In this document: positions 24,917 to 32,779 of the stretch, one piece after another
How positions within the stretch are numbered: position 1 is the stretch's first letter
How the letters are laid out: each line of letters opens with the position of its first letter
Position numbers and translations under genes: made by a program
Origin: Bradyrhizobium jicamae
GTDB lineage: Bacteria; Pseudomonadota; Alphaproteobacteria; Rhizobiales; Xanthobacteraceae
Direction of reading: 5' to 3'
Assembly (NCBI RefSeq): GCF_001440395.1
Contig: NZ_LLXZ01000057.1
Location: forward strand, 1 to 35,913
Length of the DNA: 35,913 nt
Notes under the pieces: model-generated
What the model was told of the DNA's origin: nothing
The model's input: only the letters and a program-made list of their open reading frames with translations
Database searches by the model: none

Positions 24917-25194
24917 GCGCTTCCCCGTTCTTGCTCTTTTGCGGCAACGCTTCGTGCGCGGTCGGGCTGCACTATAACAATTATCCGGCCTTTGCACTTG
25001 CGTCAGCAAGCCGGTCTGCGTTGCGAAACCGGAAAATGCGGCAGCGTCTTGGAGCCTTCTTGCGGCGCAAGGTACAGGCTTCGTGATGATCACCCCGTAA
25101 GCGAGCAAGCCTTGCCCCACCATATTGATCTGCATCAAGATCGCGGCCAGCACACGGCAATTCAATCCTTGCCCGAAAGACAATGGAGCCATCA
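24917..25194. other. Divergent promoter region between the monooxygenase and the DUF1330 gene
   Basis: This 278-bp gap contains no gene. On the minus strand TATAGT (complement of 24971-24976) is a good -10-like element for the monooxygenase. On the plus strand a perfect FNR/FixK-type box lies at 25125-25138. The DNA becomes more A/T-rich here. Confidence 0.5.
25125..25138. promoter_or_regulatory. FNR/FixK-type box TTGATCTGCATCAA
   Basis: The site is a perfect dyad, TTGAT-N4-ATCAA, matching the FNR/FixK consensus TTGA-N6-TCAA exactly. Its end lies 56 bp before the DUF1330 start codon. With activation at -40.5, transcription would start near 25172, and TTCAAT at 25161-25166 is a plausible -10. 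Activation in low oxygen by a FixK2-type protein is expected in Bradyrhizobium-like bacteria. It was found by eye. Confidence 0.65.
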
Positions 25195-25521
25195 ATGCCT
25201 GCCTATATGATTGCACTGAACCGAGGCGTCCACGATCGAAAGAAGCTGGATGAGTACTGGAAGGCCGCTGGCCCGACATTTGAGGGTCTTGGCGCAAAGA
25301 TGCTGGCCATCTACACACCTCTTGCGCCAATGGAATTGATGGGGTCGCTTGAGGGAGCCGTCGTGATTGAGTTTCCCGATATGGTGACAGCCAAGCGCTG
25401 GTACGACAGTCCGGGCTACAAGAAAGCAAGGCAACTCAGAGACGGCGCGGCGGATACTGAGCTGTTTATTATTGAAGGCGGCTTGGTCCCCGCTGCAGAA
25501 CGGCTACCGCACATCAAGTAG
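25195..25521 (+). CDS. DUF1330 domain protein
   Basis: The 108-residue protein has the DUF1330 ferredoxin-like (dimeric alpha-beta barrel) pattern: YMIALNRGVHDRKKLDEYWKAA, VVIEFPDMVTAKRWYDSPGYKKARQLRDGAADTELFIIEGG. The start is the ATG at 25195, because GGAG at 25185-25188 lies 6 bases upstream; an ATG at 25183 overlaps that site. The FIIEGG end and the YxSPxYKxA motif are family hallmarks. The biochemical role of DUF1330 is not established. The FixK-type box upstream suggests induction at low oxygen. Confidence 0.88.
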   Translation: MPAYMIALNRGVHDRKKLDEYWKAAGPTFEGLGAKMLAIYTPLAPMELMGSLEGAVVIEFPDMVTAKRWYDSPGYKKARQLRDGAADTELFIIEGGLVPAAERLPHIK

Positions 25522-25665
25522 CTGCGGCAACGTCCGCTTAGCCCTCGAAGGCGCGCAGCATGGAGGTCAAGTCGAATAATCCGATTGGGCCATGAGCGGA
25601 AGTGCCGCAGCGTTGCCCGTCGTTATGCACGACCATAAAGTTGGCTCAACCCTTGGAGGAAAACG

Positions 25666-26067
25666 ATGGCACCAGCCCTCGACGTGGAGATGTCCGTCTT
25701 CTTCCATCGATACAACGAAGCTTTTGCCACCTACGATGGCAATCAAATCGCCGAATTATATTGCGTTCCCTGCATTACCATGCGGGGTGACGGGTCGATA
25801 CATTGCTTTCAGTCGCGTGACGAGATTGCGCGGTTCTTCCAAGGAGTGGTCGATACTTACCGACGCGAAGGCGCTGTAGGTGGAACCCCGCACGAGGTAG
25901 TGGCCGTTCCCATAGGCGAACGTAGCGCTCTCGCGAGCGCGACGTGGAAAAATCTTCGAGATGATGGAAGCGTGGCAAGGCAGTTTCGGACCTCGTACAA
26001 TGTCGTTCGGTTCGCCGAAGGTTGGCGTATTCTAGCGACGACATTTCACCAGAGCGCCGCTGCTTAG
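25666..26067 (+). CDS. NTF2-like / SnoaL-type small protein
   Basis: The 133-residue protein has the NTF2-like pattern: an N-terminal helix FFHRYNEAFATYDGNQIAEL, then YCVPCITMRGDG, RDEIARFFQGVVDTYRREG and C-terminal strands SALASATWKNLRDDGS, RTSYNVVRFAEGWRILATTFH. It belongs to the SnoaL/DUF4440-like superfamily of small enzymes or binding proteins. CTTGGAGGAAAACG gives a strong ribosome site. It lies 144 bp after the DUF1330 gene on the same strand and may share its promoter. The DNA is visibly more A/T-rich than the core genes, which hints at accessory origin. The function is unknown. Confidence 0.82.
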   Translation: MAPALDVEMSVFFHRYNEAFATYDGNQIAELYCVPCITMRGDGSIHCFQSRDEIARFFQGVVDTYRREGAVGGTPHEVVAVPIGERSALASATWKNLRDDGSVARQFRTSYNVVRFAEGWRILATTFHQSAAA

Positions 26068-26398
26068 ACAGTTTCCTTGCGCTAAAGTTTATAGGGCGAC
26101 GCACCCAAATGGATTGCTCAAGTCAGCGTCACCTCTGAATGCGGACAATCCACGCTATGGCGGCGACCCATTGCCCCGCTGCGGGTCCTGCCGAGGGCGT
26201 GAGGAACCGGGGGACCGCGCGACCGCACCTATTGAGGATATTTGCATTTCCCCAAACTCATCTAAATTTCGTACCGTCTCGTACACAAAGGGGCGCGCGA
26301 TGCGCGCCATTGCCGTGGCACGGAGACGGACGATAGCGTCCGCATCTCAAGCTCTTGCAGATTTCCGAAGAAATCGGAGCCAAAAGGGAGGACAGACT
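26068..26398. other. 331-bp intergenic region
   Basis: No convincing gene is present. A perfect G/C palindrome GGCGCGC-GAT-GCGCGCC lies at 26292-26308. An A/T-rich stretch at 26240-26270 (TTGCAT ... TAAATT, 15-bp spacer) is a weak promoter candidate for the next gene. The layout resembles leaders of the same small gene in other Bradyrhizobium genomes (recalled, not searched). Confidence 0.4.
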
Positions 26399-26713
26399 AT
26401 GCCGATTTCGATTTCCACGATCGTTGTGGGGGCTCATCTTGTCGTCGCAGTGGCCGACCAGGTACCTACGTTCGACATCGCCCGAAGCTGCAAACTGGAT
26501 ACGGCCGCAACTTCCGGTGGTTCAATTCAACAGGCCCTCAACAACTGCGTGGACGATGAAAACAGGGCCCGGCAGCAATTGGGGAGCCAGTGGTCCCAAT
26601 TCTCGGCGGCCAGCAAGGCGGAATGCATTCCGCTGGAGGGTATTGGCGGTGATCCAAGCTATGTGAGCCTTTTGACCTGCGTGCAAATGGATAAGTGGCA
26701 AAAGGACGACTGA
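26399..26713 (+). CDS. Small Rhizobiales-specific hypothetical protein, probably exported
   Basis: The 104-residue protein starts at ATG 26399 after GGGAGGA. A short hydrophobic N-terminus (ISTIVVGAHLVVAVADQV) could be a signal peptide. The rest has four Cys: SCKLD, NNCVDDE, ECIPLE and LTCVQMDKW. The motifs DIARSCKLD, CVDDENRARQQLGSQWSQF and PSYVSLLTC recur in a family of small hypothetical proteins that I recall from Bradyrhizobium and relatives. The Cys pattern suggests two disulfides in the periplasm. No function is known. The frame stays open upstream, but the ribosome site favours this start. Confidence 0.7.
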   Translation: MPISISTIVVGAHLVVAVADQVPTFDIARSCKLDTAATSGGSIQQALNNCVDDENRARQQLGSQWSQFSAASKAECIPLEGIGGDPSYVSLLTCVQMDKWQKDD

Positions 26714-26723
26714 CCATCGTGTT

Positions 26724-26959
26724 TCAGCGCGGCTTGCTCTGGTGCTTGATCGCCCAGAGCCGATACGCCCATCCTCGTAGGGATCATCGCCGGTTGGCTG
26801 CGGCACAAGCTTCGCGCCTTCCTTCCGGAAGTGGTCGAGACCGCGCCCCAGCTTGCGGCCTGCCAGTGTGTGCTGATCGTTGGCCCAGTCGGGAATGGTC
26901 GGCACGTAGCCTTCGAGCTGAGCTGTCGCACGTAACCGCCTGAAATTGTGCTTGCGCAC
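26724..26959 (-). pseudogene. Frameshifted gene remnant of unknown family
   Basis: Minus-strand frames read protein-like sequence EGYVPTIPDWANDQHTLAGR, then RGLDHFRKEGAKLVP, then GDDPYED. In a second frame the sequence continues as AYRLWAIKHQSKPR and a stop. The switch needs one missing base near 26775 (gaggatg-ggcgtat instead of a likely gaggatgaggcgtat). I do not recognise the family. It abuts a repeat copy on its 5' side, so it may also be truncated at the start. Confidence 0.45.
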
Positions 26960-26983
26960 AAAGCAAATCAGTCGGCGGCGCGC

Positions 26984-27039
26984 AGGGTGGGCATAGGAGC
27001 GCGAACGACGTGCCCACCATCCATGCGTGCGCGCGCTCT
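26984..27039 (-). repeat. 56-bp palindromic repeat, copy A (inverted)
   Basis: The reverse complement of this stretch matches copy B at 28027-28082 in 50 of 56 positions with no gaps (aligned by eye). The core is a hairpin GGTGGGCA (26986-26993) / TGCCCACC (27011-27018). It is the Bradyrhizobium-type dispersed repeat that reads GGTGGGCACG ... TTTGCCCACCCT. Confidence 0.8.
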
Positions 27040-27184
27040 CTGAGGGCTTGCCGGAAATGCGCCGGACCCGATACGCCCTGGTTTCACAGTATGCGCGGGC
27101 GCGCGGAGCGCCCAGTGTCCTGTAGCAGCCCCGCGCTCCTGGCGCGCTGTACGGCCTTCCGCCCGTTGCGGTGCATACGCCATC

Positions 27185-27373
27185 TCAAGCCAATGCTCGG
27201 ACCAACTTTAGTGCCGCGATGAGCGCTCCTCCCGAGAACACGACCGGCGCCCTGTAGGCGAACGATGACCAAGCACGTTGGGCGGGCGCGTGAGAAGCGC
27301 CGCCTAACAGGATCCCCACAAGCCCGCGCCTCAGTCGGGTCAAAAAAAAGCCTTGCTGTGACTCGCGCGCCAT
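27185..27373 (-). CDS. Possible small hydrophobic protein
   Basis: A 62-residue minus-strand frame starts with MARESQQGFFLTRLRRGLVG and ends SGGALIAALKLVRALA. It has basic and hydrophobic segments compatible with a small membrane-associated protein. AAGGAG lies 17 bases before the ATG, too far for a normal ribosome site. Similar short frames recur in related genomes as I recall, possibly as part of a dispersed repeat. It may not be a real gene. Confidence 0.3.
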   Translation of the reverse strand: MARESQQGFFLTRLRRGLVGILLGGASHAPAQRAWSSFAYRAPVVFSGGALIAALKLVRALA

Positions 27374-27436
27374 AGGATTGGGGCGAAAAACTCCTTAGAT
27401 GTCGCAACCGTGGCGTGGCGGGGATAATATTTTGGC

Positions 27437-28015
27437 ATGTCTGCGGCGAGGGCTGTCCCGGAAAAGCTTCCTGCAACTCTTGTTGCAGTGGCGGCACTAG
27501 CGATCATCGCGATCAGGCTCGGCGTCCCTTCGTCCCCAGCGGCGCGGGACTTTGAGGAATGCGCGGAGTGGACCCGAAGGATGTTTCCGGGCGACGAGCG
27601 CGTTGCGCGGATCATGGATTGCGGCGCGCGTTTTGCCGGGCGACGAAAAGCGGACGGTGGTTATGCCTACTATGATTTATTGCAGAACCGCAGCTTTGAT
27701 ATAACTGGCCCGAACCCGACAGCGAACGAGCGCGCACAGATCTATTCGCAATATCAGCGCTTCCTTGATTTGCAGCGGCGTGAGGCAGCTTTGGCCGAGG
27801 TTCAGCAACTGGTCGCCGAACAGTCTAGTGTCACCGAACAGCCTCGTGTCACCGAATTGCCGATGCTCATCAACTTGCGACGTCCAACGACAACACCATC
27901 GAAATTGGAGCCGTGCGTTATCAAAGGCTCGCTGTCGTGTACCTGGACGAAGTTGACCTCCACCGTCAGAAACGCTTTTGCCTCCAAGCGTGTAGCTTCA
28001 ACTAACCCGCGCTAG
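27437..28015 (+). CDS. Hypothetical protein with N-terminal membrane anchor
   Basis: The 192-residue protein is not recognised as a named family. Residues about 12-30 (LPATLVAVAALAIIAIRLGV) form a membrane anchor or uncleaved signal. Residues 36-125 are charged, with ECAEWTRRMFPGDERVARIMDCGARF and YAYYDLLQNRSFDITGPNPT, then a helical QRFLDLQRREAALAEVQQLV. A short tandem repeat encodes EQSSVT/EQPRVT (27818-27853, two 18-bp units with two differences). The C-terminus is basic. TAATAT at 27425-27430 places a transcription start at or next to the ATG, and no Shine-Dalgarno site is seen, so translation may be leaderless. It lies between two inverted repeat copies. Confidence 0.65.
   Translation: MSAARAVPEKLPATLVAVAALAIIAIRLGVPSSPAARDFEECAEWTRRMFPGDERVARIMDCGARFAGRRKADGGYAYYDLLQNRSFDITGPNPTANERAQIYSQYQRFLDLQRREAALAEVQQLVAEQSSVTEQPRVTELPMLINLRRPTTTPSKLEPCVIKGSLSCTWTKLTSTVRNAFASKRVASTNPR
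27818..27853 (+). repeat. Two 18-bp tandem units inside the hypothetical gene
   Basis: GAACAGTCTAGTGTCACC is followed directly by GAACAGCCTCGTGTCACC, with two mismatches. The units are in frame and encode EQSSVT and EQPRVT. Confidence 0.8.
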
Positions 28016-28021
28016 CGGGTG
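28006..28021. terminator. Short hairpin at the end of the hypothetical gene
   Basis: ACCCGC-GCTA-GCGGGT forms a 6-bp stem with the stop codon in its loop region. There is no T tract; the following repeat copy B hairpin may add to termination. Confidence 0.35.
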
Positions 28022-28026
28022 GCGCA

Positions 28027-28082
28027 AGAGCGCGCGCACGGATAGATGGTGGGCACGTCGCTATCGCTCCTTTGCCCACCCT
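28027..28082 (+). repeat. 56-bp palindromic repeat, copy B
   Basis: This is the direct-strand copy of the repeat seen inverted at 26984-27039. The core hairpin is GGTGGGCA (28048-28055) / TGCCCACC (28073-28080). Its last bases overlap the stop codon (28081-28083) of the minus-strand ChaC-like gene. Confidence 0.8.
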
Positions 28083-28836
28083 ACGCGGCTGATTCCATCT
28101 GCGCGCGCAACTGTTCGACATACGGATCATCGATCCGCAACGCCTGTAACTGCGTCGCCAGTTGCACGAGGTATTCCCGGTTGGTGCCGAGGACGCCCTT
28201 CCCGCTTGCGATCATCGCCGCGGTCTCAGCGAGCGGGAGTTCGCCGACATAGCTCGCATGCGCTCGGTTGGAGACGAAGGCAAGCGCCGTGATCGGCCCC
28301 TGCGGCGTCTGCATCGGCACCATCGCCGGCGCGTAGCTGCCGCGCAGCATCTCCCGGCGCCACAGGATCGCGGACTCCGCATGCACGGATTCTGCCGCGA
28401 TACGAAACGCCAGCCCCCGGCAACATCCCTCGCCCGCCTCCAGCGACAGCATCAGCGCCGGATAGTCATTCGAACCGCGGCCGAGATTGATCTTCAGCGT
28501 GAAGCGGCGCTGATAGCCCTCGACGTCGGCCAATCTCACCTCGGCGAAATGAAAGCCGGGGTCCCACATCAGCGAGCCGTAGCAATAGATCCAGAGATCG
28601 TCGCCGTCAGGGTGCGCGCCGAGCACCGCAAGCCGCGACATCTCGATCTCTTCGTCCGGCAGCCGCCACGCAGCCGGCCAGCCCGCGGCCCGCGCCCGCT
28701 GCTCCCACATCGCAAACATTTCCGGCGTCAGCCGCAGCAGCGACTTTTCCGGATGCGTGACCCGCGTCCGCAGATCGGGCAGATGAATGAATGCGTCCGC
28801 GGTCAAGCCTGCCCCCGGTGCAGATGCCTCGTTCAT
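28081..28836 (-). CDS. ChaC-like glutathione-specific gamma-glutamylcyclotransferase
   Basis: The 251-residue protein (from the ATG at 28836) has the gamma-glutamylcyclotransferase signature YGSL at 86-89 within WIYCYGSLMWDPGF. It is followed by ChaC landmarks: VEGYQRRFTLKINLGRGS, CCRGLAFRI, REMLRGSYAPAMVPM and ALAFVSNRAHASYVGELP. ChaC enzymes split glutathione into 5-oxoproline and Cys-Gly. Residues 1-75 are an extra N-terminal segment with THPEKSLLRLTPEMFAMWEQRA. A TTG start at 28869 is possible (weak AGGGTG upstream); neither start has a strong ribosome site. A gamma-glutamyltransferase gene begins at 34869, but the two are not in one operon. Confidence 0.88.
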   Translation of the reverse strand: MNEASAPGAGLTADAFIHLPDLRTRVTHPEKSLLRLTPEMFAMWEQRARAAGWPAAWRLPDEEIEMSRLAVLGAHPDGDDLWIYCYGSLMWDPGFHFAEVRLADVEGYQRRFTLKINLGRGSNDYPALMLSLEAGEGCCRGLAFRIAAESVHAESAILWRREMLRGSYAPAMVPMQTPQGPITALAFVSNRAHASYVGELPLAETAAMIASGKGVLGTNREYLVQLATQLQALRIDDPYVEQLRAQMESAA

Positions 28837-28996
28837 CCGCAATGTGCCATCGCCGGGCCTCGACGCCAATTCACCCTGCGAGGTATTCGCAGGTCATTAT
28901 TTCATGGCTTGGCCAAGATTTTTGGGGCCTGGCCCGCCCGCATCCGCAGCACCGAAGCCGGCTCTTTCAATCGATCCCGGCAGCCAAGCATGCGGC

Positions 28997-29380
28997 TCAC
29001 TGCAACGGGCGGCTGGATATGATAAAATCCATTCGATTGAGTATCTGCCGCAGATCGGTCATGCCGGCATCAATTCCCCGGAGCGCATCGCCCAGCGCGG
29101 CCGTGGTCCGCGCGACCGCCGCTACGGAAGTGCGCAAATTGCTGTCGTAGCGCTCGAGCGTATGGTCCACATCGGCGAAAAGACACTCATAACACGGCTC
29201 GAGGTAATCGTTGCACACCTGGACACGCCAGTGGCTTGTCCTCGTCTCCCGGTTGCGCATCAGTTCGCGCGCGACGGCGTGGGCATGCTCCCGCGCGGCC
29301 ATCTGGTCGGGAAATTCCTGGCCGTCGCTATCCGGATACGTACGCCGGCCCGCCTTCAGAACAAAATAGAATAGCGGCAT
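28997..29380 (-). CDS. DUF6894-like small protein
   Basis: The 127-residue protein starts at the ATG encoding MPLFYFVLKAGRR, preceded by AGAGGAGGGTTC; a longer frame lacks such a site. The first 70 residues match the DUF6894 style common in Rhizobiales: FYFVLKAGRRTYPDSDGQEFPDQMAAREHAHAVARELMRNRE, then WRVQVCND. The second part (about 71-127) is helical, with LGDALRGIDAGMTDLRQILNRMDFII. DUF6894 proteins are often near stress and signalling genes; no function is established. It lies downstream of the CheB-CheR-kinase gene on the same strand and may be co-transcribed. Confidence 0.75.
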   Translation of the reverse strand: MPLFYFVLKAGRRTYPDSDGQEFPDQMAAREHAHAVARELMRNRETRTSHWRVQVCNDYLEPCYECLFADVDHTLERYDSNLRTSVAAVARTTAALGDALRGIDAGMTDLRQILNRMDFIISSRPLQ

Positions 29381-29507
29381 GAACCCTCCTCTCGCACGGA
29401 CCTTCGGCCTCTCCGAGGCAACCGGCCACCGCGCCAAGCTCACCGGAACAGATCGATCGCTTCCGATATCCGCCGCGCCCGGCATGCAGTTTCGTCGCCG
29501 GTCCTGC

Positions 29508-32500
29508 CTACTGCCTCGAGCCGTTCACCTCCGTGACTGGAAACGTGATCGTGAAAAGCAGCCCTTCCGGCAAATACTCGCGCTTGACGTCCGCTTCGGG
29601 AATGCCGCGGTCGATCGCAGCGGTTCCGAAGCCGACGTGATCGGGTTCCTCGATGCGCGGCCCGCCCCTCTCCTTCCAAACGAATTTCAGAAAGTGCTTC
29701 TGGTTCCTGACCGACGCCGTCCAATTCAGAAAAACTTTGCCTTCGGCTTGCGAGAGCGCGCCATATTTGGCGGCATTGGTCGTCAGCTCGTGCAGGACAA
29801 GCCCGAACGAGCTCGCAAGATCGGGCGGCAGCACGACCGCTTCGCCCTCGATTTTCAGCCGGTCCTGGCTACCGACCGTGTACGGGTCGAGCTGCTGACG
29901 GACCAGTGCCTTGAGATCGACGCCCTGCCAGTTGGACTCGACCAGCAGATTGTGCGATTTGGCCAGCGCTGACAGGCGACCGTCGAACTGAGCCACGAAT
30001 TCGCTGGAAGACGCCGCGCTGCGCAAGCTCAGATGGGCGATCGACTGCACCACGGTCAGGGTATTCTTGACCCGGTGCGTCAGTTCGCCGAGCAGCAGCG
30101 CCTGCCTTGTCTCCCAAGCCTTGCGATCGGTGATATCGACAAAGGTAATGACGACGCCGTCGATCTTGTCGTCAACCGTCCGATAGGGCCGCAAGCGGAT
30201 GTCGAACCAGCGGCCCATGCGGCTGTGGACTTCGCGGGTGATCGGGGCGAGATGCGACAGCACCGACTGCGCGTCCTTGACCAGATCGTCATATTCAAGC
30301 CGATGGGCGAAATCGGTGACCGGACGCCCTTCGTCGTTGGGGGTAATGCTGATCAGGTCGGTGACCTGCCGGGTGAAACGCTTGATCCGCAGGCCCGCAT
30401 CCAGAAACAGCGTGCCAAAATCGGTTGCCGCCATCAGGTTCTGCAGATCGCTGTGACCGCGCGAAACCGCTTCGAGCTTCAGCTTCAGCTCGGTGTTGAC
30501 CGTTTGCAGCTCCTCATTGATCGATTGCAGCTCTTCCTTGCTGGTTTCCAGCTCTTCCGAAGTCGAGCGATACTCCTCGTTGATGGACTGCAGCTCCTCG
30601 TTGGCGGCGCGCAGCTCCTCGTTGGTGGCTTCCGATTCCTCCCGGGTGCTGCGCAGCCGCCCCTGCGTCAATTGCAATTCTTCGGTCAGGCGGCGGACCA
30701 CCTCGTCGACACCGCCGGTCTTGTCGAAATCCTGCATGCTGGCAGGATCGACGGCTTCGCCCTCGATGAAGATGATGACAGCCTCGTGCGGCCGCTCGCC
30801 GTTGTCGTCGAGGACGGGCTTGACGTGCAGCAGCACGCGATGGGACGAGCCGTTGAAGCGCACCAGGATGGGCAGGCTGAGCGACGGTTTCGGGTTCTCG
30901 AACACTCGGTGCAGGGCGGAACGCAGTTCGAACCGCAATTCCGGCCGCACCAGATCGACGACGTCGCCGCTCAGCGGCCCGCCGGACGGCTGCAGATAGC
31001 GGCCGGCGTTCTCCGACAGATGAATGACCCGATGCGTGGCGTCGACCAGCACGCTTGGCGGCGCGACCTTTTCGATCGCCTTACGGTGCGATGCGGCTTC
31101 GCTGAGCATCGCGCTGGGTGCAAGCGAGGCCCGCGCGCTGGCGGCGTGGTCCTGCAACGCGCCCATGCTGCCGAGCAGCCGCGGCAGCAACCGCGGCTTG
31201 TCGCCGGTCTGCACGGTGGATTGATAGATGCGAGCCTTGCGGTCGACGGTGCGGAACAGGCCCGGCGGGCTGTCGGCAGTCTCGGACGAGCCGACCAGCA
31301 GAAATCCGCCGGGGTTCAGCGCGTAATGGAAGGTGCTGCAGACCTGCTGTTGCAATTCGCGATCGAGGTAGATCAGGAGGTTGCGGCAGGAGATCAGGTT
31401 GATGCGAGAGAACGGCGGATCCTTGAGCACGCTGTGGCTGGCAAACAGCACGGTGTCGCGCAATTCCTGCCGCACCCGGAATTGATCGCCCTCGCGCACG
31501 AAGAAGCGGCGCAGACGCTCCTCGTTGATATCGGCCTCGATCGCCGCTGGATAGCGGCCCTCCCGCGCCACCGACAGCGAACGCGCGTCGAGATCGGAGC
31601 CGAATATCTGGATCGGCGGCCGCAGATCGTGGCGCGACGCTTCTTCCAGCAGCAGCATGGCAATCGTGTACGCCTCCTCGCCGGTCGCGCAGCCGGCGAC
31701 CCAGACGCGGATCGGTTCGCTCGGCTGACTGATCTGGAAAAGCTGCGGCAGCACGTCGTCCTTCAGCGCATCGAATACCTCGGCGTCGCGGAAGAACGTC
31801 GTGACCGAGATGAGGAGGTCGCCGAGCAGCGCGGTGGCTTCGTCGGCATGGTCGCGCAGCAGGTTGTAGTATTCGGCGGGGTCATCACATCGCATGACCT
31901 GCATGCGACGCGCGATCCGCCGCACCACGGTCGCGCGCTTGTACTTGGCGAAATCATGTCCGGTCCGCACCCTGACATGGGCGAGGATGCGCCGCAGGAT
32001 GTCTTCGCTGAACTGGCGCGGCGCGGCTGCGCCGAAACTTTCCTTGTCCTTGATCAGCTCGACGAGCCGGTTCGCAAGCTCGGAGAGCGGCAGGACGAAA
32101 TCGACAATTCCGGTCGAGATCGCGCTTCGCGGCATCGAGTCATGTTCGGCCTCGCCGGGATCCTGGACCAGGATCAGCCCGCCGCTCTCCTTGACCGCCT
32201 TGATGCCGATCGCACCATCGGAGCCGGCGCCGGTGAGGATGACCGCGAAACCGTCGCCATGCTGTTCGGCCAGCGACCGGAAGAACAGATCGATCGGCGC
32301 GCGCTGTCCGCGCGGCTCGACGAATTCGGAGGCCGCGATTTCGCTGTCGGTAATCTGCAGGCGGCGGTTGGGTGAAATGACATAGACGTGGTTGGCTTCC
32401 ATGCGCTGGGGCGCGCCGACCTGCACGACCGGCATTTTCGTTCGCAGGCCGAGGATGGCGGCCATTTCACTGGGACGGTCGGGATCGAGGTGGATGACGA

Positions 32501-32654
32501 CCACGAACGCCGCCCCGGGCTCGTCGGGAAGCGCCTGAAAGAAAGCCTGCAGCGCCTTGACGCCGCCGGCGGACGCCCCCATCCCGACCACGATCGGCTT
32601 GGCGCCGTTGGTCGGTACGCGGCCGCTTCTTTCGTTGTTTTCAATCACCTGCAT
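29508..32654 (-). CDS. CheB-CheR-PAS-HWE histidine kinase hybrid
   Basis: The 1048-residue signalling protein has these parts in order. CheB methylesterase at about 20-205 has S28 (GASAGG), H55 (VIHLDP) and D146 (GAGSDG). CheR methyltransferase at about 215-480 has VAGCATGEEAYT at 319-330. A PAS-like domain is at about 530-630. A long coiled coil of repeated EELQSINEE is at about 650-735. A second PAS is at about 735-845. The HWE kinase has H860 (GELTHRVKN) as phospho-acceptor, N960 in its N-box and W993/E995. No membrane segment or receiver is seen. It probably senses a cytoplasmic signal and phosphorylates a separate regulator. The start may instead be GTG at 32648, which has the better ribosome site. 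It is divergent from a second CheB gene. Confidence 0.9.
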   Translation of the reverse strand: MQVIENNERSGRVPTNGAKPIVVGMGASAGGVKALQAFFQALPDEPGAAFVVVIHLDPDRPSEMAAILGLRTKMPVVQVGAPQRMEANHVYVISPNRRLQITDSEIAASEFVEPRGQRAPIDLFFRSLAEQHGDGFAVILTGAGSDGAIGIKAVKESGGLILVQDPGEAEHDSMPRSAISTGIVDFVLPLSELANRLVELIKDKESFGAAAPRQFSEDILRRILAHVRVRTGHDFAKYKRATVVRRIARRMQVMRCDDPAEYYNLLRDHADEATALLGDLLISVTTFFRDAEVFDALKDDVLPQLFQISQPSEPIRVWVAGCATGEEAYTIAMLLLEEASRHDLRPPIQIFGSDLDARSLSVAREGRYPAAIEADINEERLRRFFVREGDQFRVRQELRDTVLFASHSVLKDPPFSRINLISCRNLLIYLDRELQQQVCSTFHYALNPGGFLLVGSSETADSPPGLFRTVDRKARIYQSTVQTGDKPRLLPRLLGSMGALQDHAASARASLAPSAMLSEAASHRKAIEKVAPPSVLVDATHRVIHLSENAGRYLQPSGGPLSGDVVDLVRPELRFELRSALHRVFENPKPSLSLPILVRFNGSSHRVLLHVKPVLDDNGERPHEAVIIFIEGEAVDPASMQDFDKTGGVDEVVRRLTEELQLTQGRLRSTREESEATNEELRAANEELQSINEEYRSTSEELETSKEELQSINEELQTVNTELKLKLEAVSRGHSDLQNLMAATDFGTLFLDAGLRIKRFTRQVTDLISITPNDEGRPVTDFAHRLEYDDLVKDAQSVLSHLAPITREVHSRMGRWFDIRLRPYRTVDDKIDGVVITFVDITDRKAWETRQALLLGELTHRVKNTLTVVQSIAHLSLRSAASSSEFVAQFDGRLSALAKSHNLLVESNWQGVDLKALVRQQLDPYTVGSQDRLKIEGEAVVLPPDLASSFGLVLHELTTNAAKYGALSQAEGKVFLNWTASVRNQKHFLKFVWKERGGPRIEEPDHVGFGTAAIDRGIPEADVKREYLPEGLLFTITFPVTEVNGSRQ

Positions 32655-32779
32655 CCCCCGGATAACGCATCGAACCTCCAATCGGCGATGCGGGCAAGGA
32701 CTTTTGATACGGTTCTTGCATGAAAGGAACAAGGTGGCGCCGGGGACATTGTTCCTCGGGGTCGGCATGGAGTTCGCGG
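32655..32779. other. Divergent regulatory region between the two CheB genes
   Basis: The 125-bp gap carries an 8-bp inverted repeat AGGAACAA (32725-32732) / TTGTTCCT (32749-32756) with a 16-bp spacer. It could be an operator or a hairpin. GGAAC resembles the -35 of an EcfG-type promoter, but the distance to GTT is too long (20 bases). Confidence 0.4.

Larger units (their letters stand above)
26714..27436. other. 723-bp region without an intact gene of confidence
   Basis: The region holds a frameshifted minus-strand remnant (26724-26959), one copy of a 56-bp inverted repeat (26984-27039) and a short minus-strand reading frame of doubtful status (27185-27373). The rest (27040-27184) looks non-coding and may be another dispersed repeat. 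This is typical accessory debris. Confidence 0.5.

Noticed and set aside
24917..25429. N-terminal extension of the minus-strand monooxygenase (171 codons open in frame)
   Set aside because: The family starts just before VVVVGAGVSG. The extension has no similarity, overlaps the DUF1330 gene and includes the FixK-type box.
26695..27222. Several short open frames on both strands around the repeat copy A
   Set aside because: They cross the palindromic repeat or the frameshifted remnant and have no ribosome sites or protein-like composition.
30033..32375. Long plus-strand open frame (780 codons) opposite the CheB-CheR kinase gene
   Set aside because: It is an antisense shadow of a GC-rich gene with clear catalytic motifs. 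The frame itself has no domain, is rich in Arg/Gln/Asp runs and lacks a ribosome site.
32725..32756. EcfG-type promoter (GGAAC ... GTT) between the divergent CheB genes
   Set aside because: The distance from GGAAC to GTT is 20 bases; the consensus needs about 17-18.
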